A stretch of DNA of 64,000 nt from Umbilicaria muhlenbergii (GCA_000611775.1 KK106982.1:3391404-3455403), one strand, 5' to 3'; numbered from the stretch's first letter, positions 49,798 through 61,217 are shown. Notes: generated by a model not told the origin, from the letters alone. Program-made: numbers and translations.

Positions 49798-51060
49798 GTT
49801 GGCGTTACAAAGGCAAGTAGACTTGTCACCTGCACTTCAGCGCAGCGTGAAGATGAGAGATCAAAGCAGGTCTGCTGGGTCACGAAGCTTCGCAGCGTCA
49901 CTGAAGATCAGAGTTGGGTGCCTGATGGTCATCAGCAGCCTTTGCCGGTGGTGAAAATATTCGTGGAGAAATCGGATCCGGCCGTTGCTGATTTGTGGTC
50001 AGTGGTCAATGACCGCATTTGGCGGAAGTCCGCATAAGCACGTGGGCTTGCCTGTAGATGCGTGAACGCTGCCGGCGGCAATTGCTCCGTCTGCCTCGAT
50101 GATGTTGGAATCGTTGGAGAAAGGCGCGGACGGATAGGCAGATACGGGCACGACAGTATTCAGATCAGATGCAATAGGACTCGTACGAGTAGCTTCCTGT
50201 CATTCTTCTTACTCCAATACTAAAGTGGTAGCTCACTGTGGGGCCGAACCTAAAGACAGCTTTGTTCCGGGGTATCAGCACCCAAAAGTATGCTTGTGCT
50301 TGGCCGTGGGCGCAATAATCTAGGTAGGCACTCAGGCACTCAGCGAGACATACGCATGTCGACAGGGCCAAGCTATCAGACGCACAGCCGGACGCTGCAA
50401 TGATCTTTATCTTTCCCAGTCCTGCTTTGCCCGGGCGATATTGAAACACAAGCTTTGGCCCCAGCGAGGGTGGTATCCGGGGCATCAACGTACGGTCGTC
50501 ATACTGGGGGTGTGCCCGCCCCAGAGGGTTGAGATTCTCGCCGGATGCCAGCTCGCATGATGGGTTCGCTCGATGGATGACAGACTTGGCGTGAAGTGCT
50601 CAAAGGCCGAAACCAAATGGCATGGGGGAGATGCGAACAATGGTGAGATCTTACAGAGGGGGTGGTGCTGTGGAGAAGACGGGCGTCCAGCATTAGGATC
50701 AGGCAAGGTTTGCAAAAGCATTCTGAACGCCGGCAGATCTGGGACTGCGCCTCATCAGAGTCATTGATAGCAACCCCACCCAATCTCGCCAGTCACCCCA
50801 GTGGAGCGTCTCATGCGGCCAAGACCATGCCACCGGATGCACGATAAGGTCATGAATCACATCATATCATCTGATTCCAATGACACAGTTAAGCCTTTCC
50901 GATGCATCACTCATGTCATACTCGTACCGGCGCGACAGGGGTCCAGGCACAGTTCCTTCCGGCTCATCGTTGTTCCAGCTCATGTGCTTATCACATTCCA
51001 TATGGGACCTGGCGGGAAAGGGATAGGACTTTTATGCTAGAGATACTGCTACGGAGGTGT
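49798..51060. other. Upstream region of the USP-domain gene
   Basis: About 1.26 kb without a convincing gene. Several 60-107 codon open stretches on both strands overlap each other and show no recognisable domain. It probably contains the USP-gene promoter and 5' UTR near 49,800-50,160 and the uS7m 3' UTR at the right end. Confidence 0.5.
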
Positions 51061-52213
51061 TCATCTCCTCCTGAGGCCAAAGGAAAGGTTGGCTCGAGCG
51101 CTCACACCGAGCTTGTGAACTCCTCCCCTCCGATCCCAGACCCCACTTTTACCCTCCACCACCGCAATTAATTCCTCCGCCACCTTCTGTGCAAAACCTC
51201 CTCTGCCGCTTCCTCTGCCTCGCCGTTTACTTGCCGCATCCAGGATCCACTGTACTGCTTGTCGCCGCCGCTGTCTTAAGCCCAAGGGTACGGGTATCTG
51301 CAAAGCCACTCCTCCTCCAGCTGCGCCCTTTTGAGATCGTATCCGGAGGAGAGGCGCCACTGAATCAATCGCAAGTGTAAGATACAGGATAGGATTGAGG
51401 GGAAGATGGGATGCTGGAGGCGCGCCAGGAAGTAAAGGTCGACTAGGGTTGACGGCAGGAGGGGAAGCGGTCCGAAGGTGCGTGAGAATCGTAGCCATAT
51501 TCTGCCGGCACGAGACCGTTTAGCATCAGTGTTCTCTGTTGCAACAGCCGGCACCCCCAGAATTAAGGCTGCGAAGGGACTGACTCACATACCCTCTGGG
51601 CCACACTCAGCTTGCCATCCTTCATCAGGAGGTTTGTGACCTGGTGAACTACAGGATCGTATCGATGCTTCATGTGGGCAGTACTTGGTAGTGGCAGCTC
51701 TGGTAGTCCGAATTTGTGTCCTTGCGTTTCGATTTCAGCGTCTTCAAAACTAAGAATAGCCTCTTGCTGACGTCTGGTGGAGGTAGTGTAAGATCTTGTT
51801 CCCTTTGGTGACGAGGATGAAGCCGAGTTCTCCTTGATGACTTGAGGAGCTTTTGCCTGGCCATCCTTATCACGCTCCAAAATCTTGATATTCTCGCATT
51901 AGTGGCAAATCCGTGGTCTGTATCACGACCGGACACTAACCTCTTGAACTGGCGTTCCCTGTTCAAGTTCGGGTCCGCCCTCCCCGGTAATCTTGCCCAT
52001 TGCAGCAGCCTCTTCACTGACATGTGGTAACTGCTCCTGATTGGGTCCTGGACTTTGATCCTCTGCTTGGGGCAAGGGCTTCTCATCCGCTGTTATGTTT
52101 CGTCGCGGCTGTAAACGGAAACATAGTGGTACAATAGCAGAAGAGGGATTGAGGGGCTTCGAGCGGATCGTAACTGCACGGCCAGACAATAATCGTTGCA
52201 AACGTGGAGGCAT
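51061..52213 (-). CDS. RSM7: Mitochondrial small-subunit ribosomal protein uS7m
   Basis: Exons 52213-51941, 51883-51593 and 51501-51061, 334 residues. Introns are 57 nt (GTTAGT...CAAG, CTAAT branch) and 91 nt (GTATGT...GCAG). Both close in phase 0. The N-terminus (about 1-45) is Arg/Ser-rich and poor in acids, as in a mitochondrial targeting peptide. The S7 fold follows: a first block DPVVHQVTNLLMKDGK (about 168-183), a central VAQRNMATILTHLRT, and the signature end with RRRQAVQWILDAA, FAQKVAEELI and VHKLGVSARAN. uS7 binds 3' major-domain small-subunit rRNA and organises the head of the ribosomal subunit. It is divergently arranged with xanthine dehydrogenase over 652 bp. Confidence 0.92.
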
Positions 52214-52588
52214 GGCTTTGGGGCGGATCGGTATTGAGAGAACGAAAGAGCGGAAGAGTGGAAGATCGAGAGCACAACTTTCTCGTGCGGCAGGGCGGCA
52301 GGAACCGCGATTGCCGCGCTAAGCACGGCGAACTGGTCGCCGATAGGCCTCCCTCAACATCGCAACAGCCGCGTGTTGATGCTGACATCCAGGAGTCTCA
52401 CTGGTGCGAAAACCAGAAAGCTCAAAGAGCTGACAGTCTTGTCATAGATCATTTCTCATTTCTCCTTCTCCCTTTTCCATCCGCGATGCCACGGCTTGAT
52501 TGACCTTACTTTGGACCGACCGGTTCTGTTGCTAAGCGAAAAGAATGCATCCTGTCCTCAGCCAATCTCTGTTGAACATGCGCCTGGT

Positions 52589-52600
52589 CGGATTGCGCCG
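52589..52600. promoter_or_regulatory. CGG-N6-CCG site (UaY/Ppr1-type)
   Basis: The sequence TCGGATTGCGCCG contains CGG and CCG half-sites 6 nt apart, 265 bp upstream of the xanthine dehydrogenase ATG. In Aspergillus nidulans the purine-utilisation activator UaY binds TCGG-N6-CCGA sites. Here the last base is C instead of A. The match is by eye. A role in uric-acid induction is inferred. Confidence 0.5.
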
Positions 52601-52648
52601 CTGGCCGGCCTGCAATAACTGACTAAGGACATGATCGTTGCATTAGAC

Positions 52649-52654
52649 TGATAA
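52649..52654 (+). promoter_or_regulatory. GATA site (AreA/Nit2-type)
   Basis: TGATAA, matching HGATAR, 211 bp upstream of the xanthine dehydrogenase ATG and 48 bp from the CGG-N6-CCG site. Nitrogen-source regulators of the GATA family act on fungal purine-catabolism genes. A single short site is weak evidence alone. Confidence 0.4.
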
Positions 52655-52865
52655 GCCGTAGCGTGCTTCATTCAGTGGGCCTTCCATCTTCCTTTCCATT
52701 GCTCTTTCCTTTCTTTTTCTCCTGCGTTTCCGTCAACGATGCTCCTGACTGCAACTGGTGTACCTATTCACACAATCCCATTTCTTCAGTGATCTTTGTG
52801 CCTAACCTGTCCAGTGATGCAAGGACCTTTTTTGGCTTTACCTTTGTTTGTCAGAAGCTTCAAAG

Positions 52866-55800
52866 ATGACACCGGGACTTGTGGATCCGGCAGTACCATC
52901 TGAGCGGGCCCGTTCACTTCAGACTGTCACAGAGCATTACGATGATACCGTACGATTTTATTTGAATGGTACAAAGGTGGTCTTAGATACCATCGATCCT
53001 GAGATTACACTCCTCGAATACCTAAGAGGCATTGGTTTGACAGGCACGAAGTTAGGTTGTGCTGAAGGCGGATGTGGGGCTTGTACTGTGGTAAGGCCCG
53101 AGGGCATGCCTAGACAGAGCACAGGAAACTGACGTTATCGAAGGTTGTGTCACAATTCAACCCAACCACGAAGAAGATCTACCATGCGTCGATAAATGCC
53201 TGTCTCGCGCCACTGGTCAGTGTGGATGGGAAACACGTTATCACAGTGGAGGGTATTGGTAATGTCAAAAATCCACATCCAGCACAAGAGCGGATAGGTG
53301 AGCTGAACCTAGCAATTCCCCGCGATCGGATGAGTACTCAGTCGCCGCAGCAATGGGATCCGGAAGTCAGTGCGGGTTTTGTACCCCTGGTATTGTCATG
53401 GTAAAACCCCTGCAGTCGGAAAGTATACACAACACTGAAGCCCATCTAGAGCTTATATGCTTTGCTACGCAACGAGGCCAATCCATCAGAGCTCGAGATC
53501 GAGGAAGCTTTCGATGGCAACCTATGCCGATGTACTGGCTATCGTCCCATTCTAGATGCTGCACAAAGCTTCAGTACCCAGAGGAGTTGTGCTAAGTCGA
53601 AATCGAACGGGGGCGGGGGCTGCTGCAAGGAAAATGGCAAGCAGAGCACTGGAGTCGGGTGCATAGGAAACTCTGACGAAGATGATCCAATGAAGAAATT
53701 CACAACACCAGGCTTCATCAAATACAACCCAGACACCCAACTGATCTTCCCACCTCCCTTGACACGTCATCAGCTGAAACCTCTCGCGTTCGGGAACAAG
53801 CGAAAACGGTGGTACAGACCAGTCACGCTCAAACAGTTACTTGAGATCAAGAGTGCCTATCCTTCGGCTAAAATAATTGGGGGTAGCACAGAAACCCAGA
53901 TCGAGATCAAATTCAAGGCAATGCAATATACCGCTTCAGTCTACGTGAGTGACATTACAGAATTACGACAATATGCATTCAAGGACGACCACGTGGAAAT
54001 TGGCGGCAACATTGTACTGACTGATCTTGAAGACATATGTCTGAAGGCGATCGAACACTATGGTCCTGTCAGAGGCCAACCTTTCAGGGCCATACATAAG
54101 CAAATCCGTTACTTTGCTGGCCGGCAGATCAGAAACGTTGGAACACCAGCCGGCAACTTGGCCACAGCGTCTCCGATATCCGACTTGAATCCTGTTTTCG
54201 TAGCTTCCAACAGCGTACTGGTCGCTAAGTCACTGGACAAGGAGACTGAAATACCCATGTCCGAGTTTTTCAAGGGATACAGAACAACCGCCCTGGGACC
54301 AAATGAGATTATCGCCAAATTGCGAATCCCTCTAGGCAGCGACAAAGGAGAGTTCTTTCGCGCCTACAAGCAGGCGAAGAGAAAAGACGATGATATAGCT
54401 ATCGTCAATGCTGCCTTTCGCGTATCTTTGGATGAGTCTTTCAATGTGAAGAGCGTTGACCTCGTCTACGGAGGCATGGCCCCAATGACTATAGTTGCGA
54501 AACACAGTGTGGCCTATCTGAAGGGGAAGAAATGGACTCAACCTGCAACGCTGGAAGGTGCTATGAGCGCTCTCGAAGACGACTTTGATCTACGCTTCGG
54601 TGTACCGGGTGGCATGGCCACATACCGTAAATCACTTGCCTTTGGATTCTTCTATAGGTTCTATCATGAGGTGCTCGCGGAGCTGAAAGACGGGGAAATG
54701 CATCTGGATGAAGACGCGAGAATGGAGATAGAGCGTGGTATATCCTCGGGGGAAAAGGACCACGCAGCTACGCAAGCATACGAACAGCGCATTCTTGGTA
54801 AGGCCAACCCGCATGTGGCGGCGCTGAAGCAATGTACCGGCGAGGCACAATATACAGACGATATACCAGTCCAAAAGAATGAGCTTTACGGTGTGATGGT
54901 CCTGTCGGCCAAAGCCCATGCGAAAATAGTAAGGGTCGACGCTTCTCCTGCCATGGACCTTCCCGGAGTTGTGGAATGGATAGATCACAGGGACTTGCCA
55001 AACCCAGAAGCCAATTGGTGGGGGGCCCCAAATTGCGATGAACTCTTCTTTGCGGTGGATGAAGTCTTTACTGCTGGCCAACCGATTGGCATGATTCTTG
55101 CCAACTCGGCGAAACATGCCGAAGCAGGCGCCCGATCCGTAAAGGTCGAATACGAAGAGCTTCCTGCGATCTACACCATCGAAGAAGCGATTGCGAGGGA
55201 AAGTTATTTCCCTCACTATCGATACATTAACAAAGGAGACGTCAACGGCGCCTTTGAGAAGGCAGATCATGTGTTCTCAGGAATTGTCCGCATGGGTGGT
55301 CAGGAGCATTTTTATCTCGAAACGCAAGCCTGCGTCGTAATACCGAAGCCTGAGGATGGAGAGATGGAGGTGTGGAGTAGTACGCAGAATCCCACTGAAA
55401 CGTGAGCCTGGGTAGTGCCCATCGTAGGATTGCGGCCGTTGCTGATCGTTTCTATAGGCAATCTTACGTTGCCCAAGTCACAGGGGTGCAAGCCAACAAA
55501 ATAGTTGCCAAAGTCAAACGCCTCGGTGGTGGGTTTGGCGGTAAGGAGACAAGGTCTATTCAGCTCGCAGGAATATGCGCTGTGGCTGCCAACAAAACCA
55601 AACGACCGGTGCGCTGCATGCTCAACCGAGACGAGGATATGATGACTTCCGGTCAACGTCACCCATTCTTGGCCCGATGGAAAGTCGCCGTCAATAAAGA
55701 CGGAAAGCTGCAAGCTCTTGATGCCGACGTCTTTTGCAACGCAGGCTGGAGCCAGGATCTGAGTGGAGCTGTCTGCGATCGAGCACTGTCCCACATTGAC

Positions 55801-57144
55801 GGCTGCTATCTCATCCCCAATGTTCATGTGCGAGGTCGCCTTGCCAAGACCAACACTGTGTCAAACACCGCGTTTCGAGGCTTCGGGGGCCCTCAGGGAA
55901 TGTTTATTGCAGAAAGCTACATGGAAGAAGTGGCTGATCATTTAGGTTTACCGGTCGAGAAACTGCGCGAAATCAACTTCTACAAGCCCAACGAGATCAC
56001 GCACTTCAACCAGGCGCTGAAGGACTGGCATGTCCCTCTGATGTACCATCAAGTGCTCGATGACGCCGACTACAGCGCGCGGAGAAAATCAATAGAAGCG
56101 TACAATGCGGCGAGCAAGTGGAAAAAGCGTGGTCTTGCCATTATCCCTACCAAGTTCGGCATCTCTTTCACTGCCATCTTCCTTAACCAAGCTGGGGCCC
56201 TCGTCCATATTTACCACGATGGGTCAGTGCTTGTCGCACATGGAGGCACCGAAATGGGCCAAGGGTTGCATACGAAGATGACCATGATCGCTGCCGAAGC
56301 TCTTGGTATCCCGCTCACAGACGTCTTCGTATCGGAGACCGCGACAAACACCGTCGCTAACACCTCGTCAACCGCTGCATCTGCTTCCAGTGACCTCAAC
56401 GGGTATGCCATATTCAACGCCTGTGAGCAACTGAATGAGCGCTTGGCACCGTATAGAGCAAAATTGGGCAAAGACGCCCCATTGAAGGATCTCGCTCACG
56501 CGGCATACTTCGACCGCGTCAATTTGTCAGCTAATGGGTTCTACAAAACCCCTGATATAGGGTATGTTTGGGGCCCGAACACGGGTCAGATGTTCTTCTA
56601 CTTCACCCAGGGTGTCACAGCTGCAGAGGTCGAAATCGACACCCTCACGGGCGATTGGACATGTTTACGCGCCGACATCAAAATGGATGTCGGTCGTTCT
56701 ATCAATCCCGCAATCGACTATGGCCAGATCGAGGGTGCTTTTGTCCAAGGTCAAGGTCTCTTCACGACAGAAGAAAGTCTCTGGCATCGTGGGTCGGGCC
56801 AGCTTTTCACACGCGGGCCGGGTACGTATAAGATTCCTGGCTTTAGAGATATCCCACAGCAGTTCAACGTAAGTCTACTGAAGGACGTGGAATGGGAAAA
56901 TCTGAGGACGATCCAAAGATCTAGGGGTGTCGGGGAGCCGCCTTTGTTTATGGGAAGCAGTGTCTTCTTCGCGATTAGGGATGCATTGAGAGCAGCTCGG
57001 AAGCAGTACGACGTCACCGAGGTCTTGAGTCTGCAGAGTCCGGCCACACCTGAAAGAATTAGAATAAGTTGTGCGGACCCGATCATCAAGCGAGCCCATG
57101 TGGAGCCACGGCAGGGTGAGAAGAGCTTCTTCATATCGATCTGA
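52866..57144 (+). CDS. hxA: Xanthine dehydrogenase (purine hydroxylase I)
   Basis: Exons 52866-53090, 53144-53297, 53351-53400, 53450-55401 and 55458-57144, 1,355 residues, close to the family's usual 1,330-1,360. The four introns are 49-56 nt. It oxidises hypoxanthine to xanthine and uric acid with NAD+ as acceptor, in purine catabolism. Seen: first 2Fe-2S Cys 65, 70, 73 and 95; second cluster Cys 134, 137, 169 and 171 (spacings as in animal enzymes); FAD site [12 protein letters not shown] (about 284) and RNVGTPAGN (about 371); [12 protein letters not shown] (about 449) in the FAD/NAD domain; molybdenum-cofactor domain with YLETQ (about 765), GGGFGGKE (about 817), FRGFGGPQ (about 933), GTEMGQG (about 1057) and the catalytic Glu of GVGEPP (about 1287). 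The Glu in YLETQ and the Arg in FRGFGG favour purine over aldehyde substrates. A paralogue such as nicotinate hydroxylase is possible but less likely. Confidence 0.93.
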
Positions 57145-57512
57145 TTGCAAACGGGAGCATACAGAATCGGCGTCCTCATGGAGCGAGTGGGTGGTCCCCG
57201 TGCCCATTTGGATGGAATAAATTCCCAACCCATCAAAGATTGCTTGTGAGAAGTTCTGTCTTCCGGTTTCGGCGGTTGGATGGCTAGATACCATAAATTG
57301 ATCTGATGTGCGTACTCCGTATTTTTATATAAAAAATTTAAAGTAAAAAGTGTACGAAGCCTAGACTGCAGATTTCATAACAGGCTGTGGTTCTGTAGTA
57401 GTAGACTTGGATTTTGGAAACGTATCATAAGTATTTGCTTCGATAACCGTGCGAGCCGTGTAACAAATAGTCTACCCAGGTGTTCCGCTCAGATCTTACA
57501 ACTCACCTTGCT
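57145..57512. other. Intergenic region, xanthine dehydrogenase to kinase
   Basis: 368 bp. A TATATAAAAAATTTAAAG run at 57,327-57,344 could serve as the xanthine dehydrogenase 3'-end signal or as a TATA-like element of the kinase, about 170 bp before its ATG. Confidence 0.45.
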
Positions 57513-58271
57513 ATGCCCCACGCCACTGTTCTCGGCCTTTCCGGCTGTTCCAGTAGCGGCAAGACGACCCTCTCGCGACTCCTCCGCTCCATTTTCCCTC
57601 ACACCTTCATCCTGCACGAAGATGACTTCTACAAGCCTGAAGAATCCCTCCCCTTGAGAGACGGCCTCCGTGACTGGGACTGCGCCGCCTCGATCGACAT
57701 GGACGGTTTACAGGCCGCCTTGCAATATATTCATGAGCACGGAACGTTACCGCATTGGTTGGAGAGCAAAGAAGATCAGAACGAAGTCGGGCGCAGCGGA
57801 GTCGACGTGGCGGTGGTGGAGAGGCTGAGCACGGAGGTGCGGCAGTGGGCAAGCCAGGGCGCGGGCAAACGGGCGCTGGGGGAGGACAAGCCGCTGGCGA
57901 TTCTCGACGGATTCTTGTTGTTTGGGGAAAGTGTGAAGACAGATGTGAAGACGAGTATTGATATCAAGATTCTCTTGAGGGCGGACTACACCAAGGCGAA
58001 GGAGCGCAGGGAAAGGAGGAGTGGATACGTGACGCTGGAGGGCTTCTGGGAGGATCCGCCAGGCTACGTGGATAGGGTTGTTTGGCCGAATTATGTGGAA
58101 GAGCACGGTTTTCTGTTTGATGGCGGGAACGTGGAAGGGACTGTCAATGAGAAGGTGGCCGGTGAGCTGGGGCTGTGTGTATGCCCGGGTCATGGAGATT
58201 GGCGGATGGAAAAGGTACTGGAGTGGGCAGTGGAGACTGTCAAGATGGAGCTGGAGGGAAGAGTGGGGTGA
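57513..58271 (+). CDS. NRK1: Nicotinamide riboside kinase
   Basis: A single exon of 252 residues. It phosphorylates nicotinamide riboside to nicotinamide mononucleotide in NAD+ salvage. Seen: P-loop GCSSSGKT (11-18); HEDDFYKPE (35-43), the Asp-containing substrate loop; RDWDCAASID (about 51-60); a lid-like RRERRSGY stretch (about 170) followed by FWEDPPGYVDRVVWPNY, diagnostic for this family within the uridine-kinase-like NTPases. The start was chosen at the ATG eight codons before the P-loop, since the upstream in-frame codons lack an ATG. Same strand as xanthine dehydrogenase, with its own 368-bp upstream region. Confidence 0.9.
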   Translation: MPHATVLGLSGCSSSGKTTLSRLLRSIFPHTFILHEDDFYKPEESLPLRDGLRDWDCAASIDMDGLQAALQYIHEHGTLPHWLESKEDQNEVGRSGVDVAVVERLSTEVRQWASQGAGKRALGEDKPLAILDGFLLFGESVKTDVKTSIDIKILLRADYTKAKERRERRSGYVTLEGFWEDPPGYVDRVVWPNYVEEHGFLFDGGNVEGTVNEKVAGELGLCVCPGHGDWRMEKVLEWAVETVKMELEGRVG

Positions 58272-58914
58272 GGCATGCACGAATGGGGAGAGACGAGATG
58301 TGACAGAGCCTTCCGCAAGGAAGAATTCGGGACCTAGCCAGATTCTCAGTCATCACAGCAGTAGAAGCTCTTTCTTCGAAGGAGCTCCTAGCTACGAGGG
58401 AAACCGCCAAGTACGTTTGAAGAGGTTACCCAAGCCACGACAAGCAGCATCGTTCCCGCACCAACTTCTCTCGTCTCCTTCACGGCAAGAGCGGGGGAAA
58501 ATGCGGATGCGCAGACCTGTCCCACGCGGTCAGCACGGAACCATGCCAAAAGATGCATGGCCTCACACGTATGCTGCCTGTCCCAGCGGATGGCCGTACT
58601 GCAGCCTCTACTCCAGCAGGTACGCCTACTGGATCTCAATCGGTACTGCATGATATGCCGCCGGAGCTCTGGTAGCTTACTTTTGGAGTCATCGCTCATT
58701 ACGGCAGACCTCAAAGAACTCCCAAGTCTGCTTCAGATGTCCTGGGCAAGAAGGGGCACAATGCTCGAAATATTCGGGGCGTACCGTGGCGGCCCCAAGA
58801 TTTACTGTAGGTTATGCAATGCAAGTTAATGTGAGATATAATTAAACGCCGAACACATGCTTCGAGAAGAAGACGCCTAGCAATGCATGGAGTACCTTTC
58901 ACCCCAGCGGCCTA
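58272..58914. other. Convergent intergenic region
   Basis: 643 bp between the ends of the kinase (+) and the membrane-protein gene (-). Overlapping open stretches on both strands have no recognisable domain. Probably the two 3' UTRs and spacer. Confidence 0.5.
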
Positions 58915-60230
58915 CTAGCGTCCAGCCCGCTGCCTGGATATTTCGTCGCGGAACGCATTACCATGGGTATCAACCTGCCCAAAACCCTCCCTTGATGGAC
59001 TATCGGCTGGACTGCCGAGATTCGCTTCCCCTACGTGATTGGGACCTTTCTGTTGAAGTTCAACGCTCTCAGCCGGCTCGTCTTTAAACGGCGCGTCTTC
59101 CCCAACTCCAGCTACAACTTCATCCTCTCCGAGTCTAATGGCACCATTCTTCCCTAGTCTTTGCCGTCGCGATTTGCCTGCACCATAGCCCCTTCTTCTT
59201 CCCATGACGTTTCCTAAGTCTATCTTACGGTGCTTTCGCATACCAAAGAACAGACCGCAAAGAACAAAAAGGAAGAAGCCGAGACCCACTGGTATGCCTA
59301 CAAATAAACCTAGCCTGTTCGGGGCTTTCGTGGGAGGTGGCGCTGGGTAATGTGTGGCAGGCCTGTTTGTAAGGGAAACAACCGGACCAGCGGTGACAAC
59401 AACTTTAGCGTTTGCGTTTGGGGCTAAAGATAATATTGTCAGCGTGAGGTTGTTTCGACCCGTGCCTTGCAACCAGGCCTTATCCATTGTCAAAGTCGAG
59501 TACCCATAGGCATTTGGTGTCTTTGCTGAAGACCACGCGTTATCACCGCCGGTTGAAGTATTGGCATAGCTCAGCTCAAGGGTTACGGTAGAGTTGATGG
59601 GAAAATAGTCGGGATCCCAGGTGACTGAGCCACGTCAGTACGCTCACAGAATCGCTGACAGTTGCCTTCGTACTATAGTATGTCTCCCCAACATAGACAT
59701 CGCTACCATTGGTCGGCTGACAAAACGGTGCGTAAGGCCCGTCAGCCTCGTGGCATTCCGGGAACGGATTCTTCGGGCCCCCAGGCGAAGTACTGACACC
59801 GCTAGTTGCTGCGGAGCCTGGAGCAGTCGCGCTGAACGTGGTCGTTACGATATCAGTAGCCGCGGAACCCACTACTTCGGAAGTCGACTCGGAGGCAACA
59901 CTGCCTTGGCTGGTTTGAGTTCCTGTCGCGGTGGCCGTGCTACTTGTCGTTTCGATCGCGCTCGTCGGGATTGAGGTTGTAGCGGACGTTGCGGAAGACA
60001 GTGATGTGGCTACATGAGTAGTTACAGACGCGTTGATCAGCTCAAGGTAACGGAGGAGAAGCCACCGTGGTAGACTTAAGGAGCAGGCGCAGGGAGGCTA
60101 GACTTAAGGAGCCCGGAAAAAACTCACCATCGTCTAGTTGGGCCAATGGACTCGCGAACGTCCGGACTGCAGCAGTACTGGCAAGCAGCAGGAGGATTGC
60201 AGGCTTGGTCAAATGACCAAAAAGATGCAT
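58915..60230 (-). CDS. Ser/Thr-rich single-pass membrane protein
   Basis: Exons 60230-60128, 60009-59674 and 59624-58915, 382 residues in frame. Introns are 118 nt (GTGAGT...GTAG) and 49 nt (GTACGA...TCAG with a TACTGAC branch). Residues 1-~27 form a signal peptide. Next are a Ser/Thr-rich stalk (about 35-105), a conserved-looking extracellular module with PFCQPTNGSDVYVGETYYITWDP (about 125-150) and N-glycosylation sequons, a transmembrane segment (about 251-273), then a basic stop-transfer patch RKHRK and a ~105-residue cytoplasmic tail. The layout resembles fungal wall-stress sensors (Wsc/Mid2-like), but there is no Cys-rich WSC domain, so sensor function is only a guess. I do not recognise a named family. 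Confidence 0.8.
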
Positions 60231-60805
60231 GGTAACCGAGATTCTTTCTCGTAAGCTCTGGTACTCTGGAGGCTTGAGAAATGGTCAGTACAAGAGAGAA
60301 AGACTGATGCGTCGCTGATGAATGGTGATCAAGCAAGTCGGAGAAGTGAGTGGGGTTATCCGAACGGAGTCCCTCAGACGTAATCGAGGATTCAAGAGAG
60401 CGGGCAGAAGAATGAGGCTTGCGCCTGGAGCTCCATCTGGTCGTGTTTGGAGATGGGACTGGGATTGGAAGTGGGATTGGGATTGATTGGGAGAATGGAG
60501 AATTATCTGCGTGGATTCAATCCAATCAGCGCCAAGGACTAGGCCCCAAACAGCATGGTGTCGACCGCGGCACTAGGTACTTTACGGTAAGGTACCCGAG
60601 TACGCCGAGCTACCTCGCACCACCTACCTTAACCGGACCTTGTGACCAAGGCTGAGGAGCAAGGCGGGTACCGGAGTCCTCGTACGTTGTACAAGTCCTG
60701 ATAGCGGTTACTCAGCCTTGCCGTAGCCGATCCCCGTCGCAAGGTCGCAAGGTCGCAAGGTCGCAAGGTCGCAAGGTCGCAAGGGTCCAGCTCGTCCGTC
60801 GCTGC
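60231..60805. other. Upstream region of the membrane-protein gene
   Basis: 575 bp containing a GGGATTGG-type run (about 60,454-60,490), repeated GTACCCGAG/GGTACC-like words near 60,575-60,600, and the 8-bp tandem repeat listed separately. No gene was seen. Confidence 0.5.
60736..60783. repeat. Tandem repeat, 6 x GTCGCAAG
   Basis: Six perfect 8-bp units in a row. CpG-containing and undecayed, 22 bp before the miniature LTR element. Confidence 0.95.
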
Positions 60806-60925
60806 TGTGGAGGGATTAGTCAGCCACCTGCTTATTAGCTAGAATTTCTCCTCGTTAGAACAACACCTCGAGCATACCCAAGCAATCAAGCTGTTCAACC
60901 ATTATTGCCTGAAACCACCCTTTCA
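60806..60925 (+). repeat. Left LTR of the miniature element
   Basis: 120 bp, identical to 61403-61522, with TG...CA ends. Confidence 0.88.
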
Positions 60926-60926
60926 T

Positions 60927-60943
60927 TGGAGCCGAAGGCGGGG
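60927..60943 (+). promoter_or_regulatory. Putative tRNA primer-binding site
   Basis: TGGAGCCGAAGGCGGGG starts one base after the left LTR. Primer-binding sites begin TGG to pair with the tRNA 3' CCA. The matching tRNA was not identified. Confidence 0.45.
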
Positions 60944-61030
60944 CTGTCTCTGTGTCATTCAGGGGCAGCCCAGGCCAGTCATCTTCAATCACCTCATCAA
61001 TTGGACGAATTCAACCATTCCTCCCACCTA

Positions 61031-61217
61031 TCTCAAAGGACCGAGACATACCTTATCAATTAGACCTCGAAGGACTGAGGGACGGGTTCAAAGGACCGAA
61101 TCCAGCATACGACTCGAAGGACTGAGCGTTGCGAATAAGACCTCGATGGACTGAGGCAATCCTGCTGGTATCGAAGGACCGAGAGAGCAGATGACACAAT
61201 GAATTGAAGGACTGAGG
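61031..61217 (+). repeat. Seven interspersed copies of a CGAAGGACYGAG motif
   Basis: Copies are near 61,033, 61,067, 61,087, 61,113, 61,142, 61,170 and 61,204, spaced 21-35 bp, inside the miniature element. All lie on the same strand and centre on AAGGACYGA. Confidence 0.75.

Larger units (their letters stand above)
52214..52865. promoter_or_regulatory. Shared divergent promoter region (uS7m / xanthine dehydrogenase)
   Basis: 652 bp between two divergent start codons. The right half has pyrimidine-rich runs (52,677-52,728) typical of fungal core promoters next to the xanthine dehydrogenase start. It contains the CGG-N6-CCG and GATA sites listed separately. Confidence 0.6.

Noticed and set aside
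49367-49954. 195-codon plus-strand open frame
   Set aside because: It is antisense to exon 1 of the USP-domain gene, whose four-exon frame closes perfectly. It is a shadow of biased codon use.
50165-50488. 107-codon minus-strand open frame
   Set aside because: No domain, no splice or context support, and overlapping frames of similar length occur on both strands in this GC-balanced spacer.
54632-55270. 212-codon minus-strand frame
   Set aside because: It lies inside exon 4 of xanthine dehydrogenase on the opposite strand.
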